In this document: positions 57,568-64,000 of the stretch, piece after piece
Position numbering within the stretch: position 1 is the first letter of the stretch
Layout: each line of letters opens with the position of its first letter
NCBI RefSeq assembly: GCF_017654505.1
Contig: NC_054536.1
Span: 94,229,859 to 94,293,858 of the forward strand
From: Polyodon spathula
Taxonomy: Eukaryota; Chordata; Actinopteri; Acipenseriformes; Polyodontidae
Direction of reading: 5' to 3'
DNA: 64,000 nucleotides
Made by a program: the position numbers and the translations under genes
The notes under the pieces: model-generated
The model's input: the letters and a program-made list of their open reading frames with translations, nothing else
Told to the model about the DNA's origin: nothing
Database searches by the model: none

Positions 57568-59283
57568 TTACAGCCCGCTGCTTTTGTTGTGGACCCTGCC
57601 CCTCAGCACCTCCCCCCCTCTAGCCCAGCATTGATTAATTGTATGTCCAGCGTGTTTGCAGTTTGCGCACATTTTAGACATTTTACATTCCTTTGACACA
57701 TGGCCCTGCTTACCACAATTAAAACATCCTGACTTAACACCACCCTCGTTGGCAACAATCATAGCAATTTTCTTTTTCTCTATTGGTGCTTTATCTGTTT
57801 CAGACTCATTCCAGTCTCTTAAACAATCATGTATGTCTTGCCCTGTACCTTGCGGAACAGGGTCTACTGACAGTGCCCTGCTGTACTGTATCAGTAGATG
57901 CTTGCATGTAGGAGAGACTAAGTCTTTATATTTGTTGATTACCAACTGCCAAAACGTGACGTTATCATCTGTAATCGCAACTCTTGCTGTAGCTCTCTCT
58001 CTGTGGGTATTATACGTCTGCACAAAACTTCGAATGAAGTCAGTAGGATGTTGTCCCTTTTTGGGAACAGTGTCAAGAACCTTACTGAGATCTGGTGCAT
58101 GTCGATAATTAGCAGCCACACACATTAATCTAACTCTCTCATCATGTCCTGGATATTGTGGGTTAGCATCTGGTGGTGTAAATTCAGTTGGTGCAATCAC
58201 TTCAACTGGTAATACTGAACTCAGGATTCTGCAACAATCCCTGTCAGTGAGATTAAACGTGCGTTGTATACCACGCAGCTTTTCACACAAAGGTGTAGGA
58301 TCTGTATTACCATCCCATTTGGGCAACTGTTCTTTCATCAAAGCCAATTTTGACAATGTCAAATCCCTATTGACCTGTTCATCAGCATAATCATATGTAG
58401 TTATTCCAGTTTGCTGGTCCAAAGTACCAGTTGTGCGTATCCTACGAGTCATTACAGAAGCTGTTTTGACATACTTGCCTGCAAAATTTACTCTCCCTTT
58501 CGGTTCTGTTCTTTCAGTATTGCGCCTCTTTGATTTAACATTTTCTGCAATACTGGACATATAGTCCCCTCTAGTGCCTTCCTTTTGTTTCTGAACCTCC
58601 TCAGGTGCTAGAGCAAAATCCTCTAACTCATCTAAGTCCTCCACCTCTTCATCCTCTTCATTCTCCTGTCTAGGATCCCAGTCCTCAAGACCATCGCTAT
58701 CCTCACTATCTGTTTCTTGCTCCTTATCAACCAATCCCAATGCTGCAATTCTGCGCTGCAAAACCTTATTATTCTGTCGTTGTTCACATGCTTTTTTACG
58801 TACCTCCCTCAACTTTTGTACAATATGTCTGTCTTTGTTTTCTCCAGACACATTCCATAATTCCTTATATGCAATCCGTGCATTTTTCAAACTTGATTCC
58901 AAATTACTTGTCTTTCTCTGACAATCTATCAATCGTTGTTTTTGGGTTGTGTTTTCCTTACGCATCTCTAATTGTTGTGTGGCAGCCAATTGCCTTTCAA
59001 CCATGGAAGCACTTGTAACTGATTCTAATTGCTTAATTTCCTCATGCAAACCTTCATTTTCAACAGATAATTTCTTACAATTTTCCCTTGTAAAATCATA
59101 TCTTGTTTTCAATTCTTCAATAGTTTGCCTCATTGCTCTTATGCAATTAGCCTGTTTCACTTTCTTACACTTTTCTTTTCCATTCCGAGACACACATTCC
59201 TGCCCTATAGTATTGACAGGGTCATTACTGTCTTTTGTATAGGGTTGTCCCTCCTTGTCATGTTTAAAAACATTTTTGAACAT
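57568..59283 (-). pseudogene. gag: Retroviral gag (571-residue frame, 3' end shifted)
   Basis: Gag builds the virion core. The ATG is at 59283. The N-terminal 190 residues are charged and heptad-rich, likely coiled coil. An acidic stretch rich in Asp and Glu follows around residues 190-235. The middle part resembles a capsid-type domain (LPKWDGNTDPTPLCEKLRGI). Near the C-terminus are two CCHC knuckles, CFNCGKQGHVSKEC and CANCKHAGHTINQC. Just after them lies a run of seven G (near 57617-57623). Downstream of it the open frame is a different one, reaching a UGA at 57424-57422, so an indel in that run probably caused the premature end at 57568. Confidence 0.85.
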
Positions 59284-60143
59284 ATTTGGAGTTGATCAGA
59301 CTCTCAACAAAACACAACACTAACAAAAAATAAAAACACCACTTTTTAGTTTTGTCTTGTTGTTACCAATGTTCCGTGTTTAAAGCTATGCTTAAGGAAG
59401 CATAACATTTTAATTTGGTTTATTGCACATTTAATTTACACTTTTGTATGTGCTATTGAGCTTAACTGGAACTTATTGTCTGATTGTTCCTTATTTGTAC
59501 CACCTAGTGTGGACAGTTAAATAAGAGACTTATCCTATTGCCCCCTTATCGTGACACATAAACCAAACAGTACAAACAAAGACAAAACAAGTGTAACAAA
59601 TCTTCTCAAAAACAAACATAAAACATAAATCCGAGTATGTCCGTACCTGTTGAGCAATACAAGTCCGTGTAACTAGTCCAATAAACTCTACTGGCACGTC
59701 ATAACACTACACGATTTACTCATGACTTTTTTTAGGATTCCAGAGGTCCTCTTTCATACCTAAAGTCCTAATAGTCAATACACTTTTAATTAAGCAGTCT
59801 TAACTAATTGTGTCCTCAATGTACATGAATTATCAAGTAGTCAAAAGTCCTCTTTCATACTTTACCCTTGATTCTCACTACATTCTAAAAACTGCATATA
59901 AAACAAAAAAACCAGTAACTACTCACCAATGTACGTGGTTATATGTTCGAGCTGAAGTCCTGATTCAAAGATTCTCCACACCGTCTGAGCTGAAAGTAGA
60001 AACAGTTTCCTTCTGTTTGCTTTGTCCTGGTCCTCTTCATGGGATACAGGCTTGCAAAAAAGGTTTCTCCGTAATCAAGTATCAACCCCCCGGTATTTGG
60101 AAAAAAAAAAGTTTCAGGAAACAGTCCGCAGGTGGCTCGCCAA
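59284..60143 (-). other. Retroviral 5' leader
   Basis: About 860 bases between the 5' LTR and the gag ATG with no long ORF on the coding strand. It should contain the primer-binding site, the major splice donor and the packaging signal. Only the primer-site candidate is visible to me. Confidence 0.5.
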
Positions 60144-60785
60144 TGAAGTAACTTAAAAAAAATGATGGTGATTAAGTAGATTCAAGAAAATGCACAGAGT
60201 CATTTTCTTCAATCAGTTGCCAGGTTTATTGAAATATGCAGGAAGTCTGGTCCCAGGTACAGGACAAACACAATACTCAACATTACAATGTTTGCATGAC
60301 ATTAAATACCCTTCTGTATAGATGGTCCACCTCCCCTTTCTCTGACACTTAACCAGTGGTCAAGGTAATTTAATTTATTGTGTGAGTGTTAATGTGTGTG
60401 TGTCTGTGTGTGCAGTTTAGTGTGACAACCTCTGAACTCAGTGCATTCTTCACACTCCTGGAGACAAAAGGTCCATAAATCTGCCTTTTGTTATCTCCTT
60501 GCGACCCCCTTTGATGCCAGTGGGATTATCTCTTTCGATCTCTCTGAAGTCTTTAGAGCCTGTTCCCTTCTAGTCCACAGCATTGTTATCTTTTTAGCTT
60601 GCAGTCAATGTTGGGCAAGAGCTTGTAGACGCAATGTCTCTATCAATTGTAAGCAGTACGTGCAATTTGCAAACAGTCTGCTATCTGCAATATTAGTCTC
60701 TTTTCAGAAAAAAACAACAGTATAGCTCTGCCAGTCCACATGCGTAGCAAACTGCTAATCAATTCTCAATCCATGTTTTCCAACA
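60144..60785 (-). repeat. 5' LTR of the endogenous retrovirus
   Basis: Pairs with 51146-51791. AATAAA on the minus strand at 60230-60225. Immediately downstream in transcription (below 60144) the minus strand reads TTGGCGAGCCACCTGCGG, a primer-binding-site candidate starting with TGG after one T. I could not assign a tRNA. Confidence 0.92.
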
Positions 60786-60790
60786 CTGAG

Positions 60791-61194
60791 CATCAAAAGA
60801 AACTCATTACTTATATACTGAATATCAAAAGAAATGTATCACTTATACACTGAGCATCAAAAGAAAATTTACACTTATATACTGAGCATCAAAAGAAACT
60901 CATCACTTATATACTGAGCATCAAAAGAAACTCGTCACTTATATACTGAGCATCAAAAGGAACTTCACACTTATATACTGAGCATCAAAAGAAACTCATT
61001 ACTTATATATTGAGCATCAAAAGAAATGTATCACTTATACACTGAGCATCAAAAGAAAATGTATCACTTATATACTGAGCATCAAAAGAAACTCATCACT
61101 TATATACTGAGCATCAAAAGAAACTCATCACTTATATACTGAGCATCAAAAGAAACTCATCACTTATATACTGAGCATCAAAAGAAATGTATCA
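60791..61194. repeat. 32-bp satellite array, middle block
   Basis: Same unit as 49919-51145, about 12 copies. It continues directly from the retroviral target duplication at 60786-60790 and ends at the next insertion. Confidence 0.95.
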
Positions 61195-61199
61195 CTTAT

Positions 61200-61899
61200 T
61201 GTGACGGAAAGATGAGTTCTGGTGATGAATCTTCCTCCCGACCTGTGAGGGCGCTAAAGAACGAGAGGAGAAGTATCTGGAAGGGCTGGCCTGACAGTTC
61301 GTTTCCGGGTCAGCCTGGAGGGAAGCGCGACTCTGTTGTAAGACCGTATTGATTTGAAAGGTAAACGAGAAGCAGCTGTAAGTAATAAGGCAGGTGCAAC
61401 CGTTTACCTAGATATCATGCAGGATTACACATAGGGGCCAGGGTAACGCTGATCTTCTCCTTCGTTTGGGTTAAACGAGTGGAGAGAGAGAAGGACTGAG
61501 AGAGGAGCTCTCAGAGTGGATTGTGTTCGTGTTTTGTATTGTTGTGTCTGTCCGTGTAACTGTCTGTTTTTGTATTCAGCACTAGACAGTTAACGCACAT
61601 CTCCGGAGCTGTCGAAAGGAGAGCACTATCCGGAGCACCACTGCACTGAGCACCTGCACGTTTTCGATCACCCAGGACTGGTGACCGTACCGTTGTTTTT
61701 GTTCAGGACTGTGCCCTTGGTTTCATTATCCCCGTGCTTTACACATTGTTGTGTATTGCCAGGGATTTATTATTTTTGACGGTCGCCAGACCTGGAAAAC
61801 AGCAATAAAGCACTTATTCACTGAATCACTGTTGTCTGTTCATCACTCCTGCACCGCATCACCGCGACATCTGTTCCCCTTACCAACCACTTTACCACA
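61200..61899 (+). mobile_element. Solo LTR, 700 bp, in the satellite array
   Basis: Starts TGTGACGGAAAG, ends TTTACCACA, has AATAAA at 61804-61809, and is flanked by the perfect 5-bp duplication CTTAT (61195-61199 and 61900-61904) taken from the satellite unit. No internal coding part, so a solo LTR formed by LTR-LTR recombination. It is unrelated to the 51-60 kb LTRs. Transcription sense is inferred from AATAAA. Confidence 0.9.
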
Positions 61900-61904
61900 C
61901 TTAT

Positions 61905-62673
61905 ATACTGAGCATAAAAAGAAACTCATCACTTATATACTGAGCATCAAAAGAAATGTATCACTTATATACTGAGCATCAAAAGAAACTCATCACTTAT
62001 ATACTGAGCATCAAAAGAAACTAATCACTTATACACTGAGCATCAAAAGAAATGTATCACTTATACACTGAGCATCAAAGGAAAATTTACACTTATATAC
62101 TGAGCATTAAAGAAACTCATCACTTATATACTGAGCATCAAAAGAAATGTATCACTTATATACTGAGCATAAAAAGAAACTCATCACTTATATACTGAGC
62201 ATCAAAAGAAATGTATCACTTATTTACTGAGCATCAAAAGGAACTTCACACTTATATACTGAGCATCAAAAGAAACTCATCACTTATACACTGAGCATCA
62301 AAAGAAATGTATCACACATATACTGAGCATCAAAAGAAAATTTACACTTATATACTGAGCATCAAAAGAAACTCATCACTTATATACTGAGCATCAAAAG
62401 AAACTCATCACTTATATACTGAGCATTAAAAGAAGCTCATTACTTATATACTGAGCATCAAAAGAAACTAATCACTTATATATTGAGCATCAAAAGAAAT
62501 GTATCACTTATATACTGAGCATCAAGAGAAACTCATCACTTATATACTGAGCATAAAAAGAAACTCATCACTTATATACTGAGCATCAAAAGAAATGTAT
62601 CACTTATATACTGAGCATCAAAAGAAACTCATCACTTATATATTGAGCATCAAAAGAAACTAATCACTTATAT
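61905..62673. repeat. 32-bp satellite array, right block
   Basis: About 24 further copies of the same unit, ending at ATCACTTATATTTGG. After about 80 bp of other sequence comes the Tc1 fragment below. Confidence 0.95.
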
Positions 62674-62751
62674 TTGGATAAAATTACCTAGATGTGATTG
62701 AAAAATGACAAACTCTGTTTTAGAGCAGGTGCAGTGACTTTATTGTGCTGA

Positions 62752-63027
62752 TTAACAATTGACATCATGAAGATGCTGCAAAATAATCTGTTGATCTTGG
62801 GCAGGTGTTCTGACTCTTGGTCTCCCAGTTCGTTGCTTGTCATCGATAGAGTGTGTCTGGTTATACCGTCTCACCAGGTTTGAAATTACTGGCTGTGAGC
62901 ACCCATGACGGCGAGCCACAGTACGCTGCCCTAGTCCAGCCTCCAACATGCCGATTGCACGAAGGCACTGCTCTCTTGACAAATGTGGCATATTTTTTCT
63001 GTGATTTTCTTTATTGCTTTTATTCAA
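62752..63027 (-). pseudogene. Tc1 transposase N-terminal fragment beside the satellite
   Basis: The minus-strand frame gives MPHLSREQCLRAIGMLEAGL, GQRTVARRHGCSQPVISNLV and RTGRPRVRTPAQDQQI: the paired-like helix-turn-helix DNA-binding half of a Tc1 transposase plus the GRPR AT-hook-like linker. The frame stops at 62752 and the catalytic half is missing; the satellite array begins about 80 bp beyond. Near 63185-63215, outside its 5' end, CCATCATTTATATAC resembles the satellite phrase TCATCACTTATATAC. Confidence 0.85.
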
Positions 63028-64000
63028 GCTTGGAATTCAACAGCTGAAATCACTCCATATCCAGTGTCCAATCAACTTTCTCACTAATTAGGCGATTAAG
63101 TGCACATGCTTCAGCCGTAGTCACTCAAGCGTGTCATGATCAAGGATGAATGATCGAGTGATTAAAAAGAAACCAAAAACATTTCGTCAATGTCCATCAT
63201 TTATATACCTTTTTTTTCCCCAAAATAACACCTGGTATGAGTACACAAATGCAGAAAATGTAGGGCCCTATGAAATCTGCTTTGAGGAGAACATGGACAG
63301 AACTGCAAAATTCAGAGGAAAAAAAAAAACGAATTAGGCACCCGAGGACATTATCACAAACAAAATATATATGTACATATTCAAAAATTTACATTGAAAT
63401 AGAACGGTGTTTGTATGACAAAAGGCTTCAAGAAACACACGTCATAGGAACACATGAAAAAATAATTTTTGCACCTCTCAGGCACCATACATGACCTTGA
63501 TTTTAACTGTAAAAAAGCACAGCCTCTCGTGCCACTTCACTTGCTAGCTGCCGTTATCACTTGGGGGAAAACGACTGCCTAGAAGTTATTCTGAGCAGAT
63601 AGCACTGTCATGACTATTGTAGAGTGTAGTGTTTTCTCCAAACTTCTCACAGAGATATTACTAAGTGCCTTTTTATTAAATTAGAATAAATCTAAATATT
63701 TAGGCTTTTATTTACATTGTTTGTCATTAATTATTAATTAAAACATTACATCTATTTTTTAAATGTTATAGTTCAGCTTGTGTTGAAAAGGAAAATTACT
63801 AAAAAAGCCTACATTTTGATTTTTTTAAATTTACAATGTTCCTAGTTTGTTTCTATTACATTGTTCCAATTTGTACCCATTTTTTCTGAAAGCACTTTGA
63901 TTAAAAAACGTTTAGAAAGGTTTTTTTGTCGTATTTTTTTCATGCATTTCTAGCTTCATCGTTGCTGCTAATGTATCAATTTTTTTAAACAGAAAAATCC
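63028..64000. other. AT-rich DNA, no gene recognised
   Basis: Contains the probable 5' end of the adjacent Tc1 fragment (to about 63215) and then AT-rich sequence without a recognisable exon or element. Confidence 0.5.

Larger units (their letters stand above)
51146..60785 (-). mobile_element. Endogenous retrovirus, 9.64 kb, two LTRs, in a satellite array
   Basis: Two direct LTRs (51146-51791 and 60144-60785) begin TGAAGTAACTT and end CCAACA. They are flanked by the perfect 5-bp duplication CTGAG (51141-51145 and 60786-60790), taken from the satellite unit. Transcription runs on the minus strand: leader, gag, protease-RT-RNase H-integrase, env. By eye the LTRs differ at about 18-20 positions (near 3%), implying a fairly old insertion. 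The RT block (LPQGYNNSPTLF, YVDD) and a single UGA between gag and pol in one frame point to a class I (gamma/epsilon-like) relative; this is inference. Frame breaks in gag, pol and env and a truncated integrase make it defective. Confidence 0.95.

Noticed and set aside
57656..59242. + strand ORFs across the gag region
   Set aside because: Antisense shadows of the retroviral gag frame, with no family resemblance.
60124..60143. Assignment of the retroviral primer tRNA
   Set aside because: The sequence after the 5' LTR begins with TGG after one extra T, but the rest does not match any tRNA 3' end I can recall with certainty.

Overview
The window is vertebrate nuclear DNA, almost certainly from a ray-finned fish. 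It contains multi-exon genes with canonical splice sites and a dense set of Tc1/mariner copies, MITEs, Ty3/gypsy and retroviral elements and microsatellites. Some interspersed repeats recall non-teleost ray-finned fish such as sturgeon or paddlefish, but I hold that species guess loosely. No prokaryotic-style operon, CRISPR array, rRNA or tRNA gene is visible.

Three host genes are present, all on the minus strand. (1) Positions 300-10057 hold the first 20 coding exons of CPSF1, about 730 codons joined in one unbroken frame. The gene runs off the left edge. (2) Positions 14894-25364 hold a complete 10-coding-exon PARP10, about 1204 residues: RRM-like modules, ubiquitin-interacting motifs, a WWE domain and an H-Y-I mono-ADP-ribosyltransferase domain. 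A candidate non-coding first exon with an ISRE-like motif lies near 26218. (3) Positions 36998-40124 hold the last four coding exons of an ST3GAL1/2-type sialyltransferase. Its 5' exons are not seen in the remaining 24 kb, so that tract is probably a very large intron or the gene is broken.

The spaces between genes are repetitive. A 69-bp satellite (about 16 apparently identical copies) lies between CPSF1 and PARP10. The 27-36 kb stretch is a patchwork of MITEs, foldback structures, a LINE tail and nested repeats. The 40.9-45.5 kb stretch is a degenerate Ty3/gypsy pol split by a complete, RT-less LTR element. That element encodes a zinc-knuckle protein with long 12-residue repeats and is bounded by a 5-bp target duplication. 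The 46-50 kb stretch holds decayed Tc1 elements with a nested solo LTR.

From 49.9 to 62.7 kb there is an array of a 32-bp satellite. Two LTR retroelements have inserted into it, each with a perfect 5-bp target duplication: a 9.6-kb endogenous retrovirus (51146-60785, minus strand, gag-pro-pol-env, several frame breaks, integrase truncated at the env start) and a 700-bp solo LTR (61200-61899). The right end of the array abuts the N-terminal piece of another Tc1 transposase.

The least ordinary items are the repeat-protein LTR element, the integrase/env junction of the retrovirus, and the satellite with its Tc1-flanked ends and doubly targeted array.
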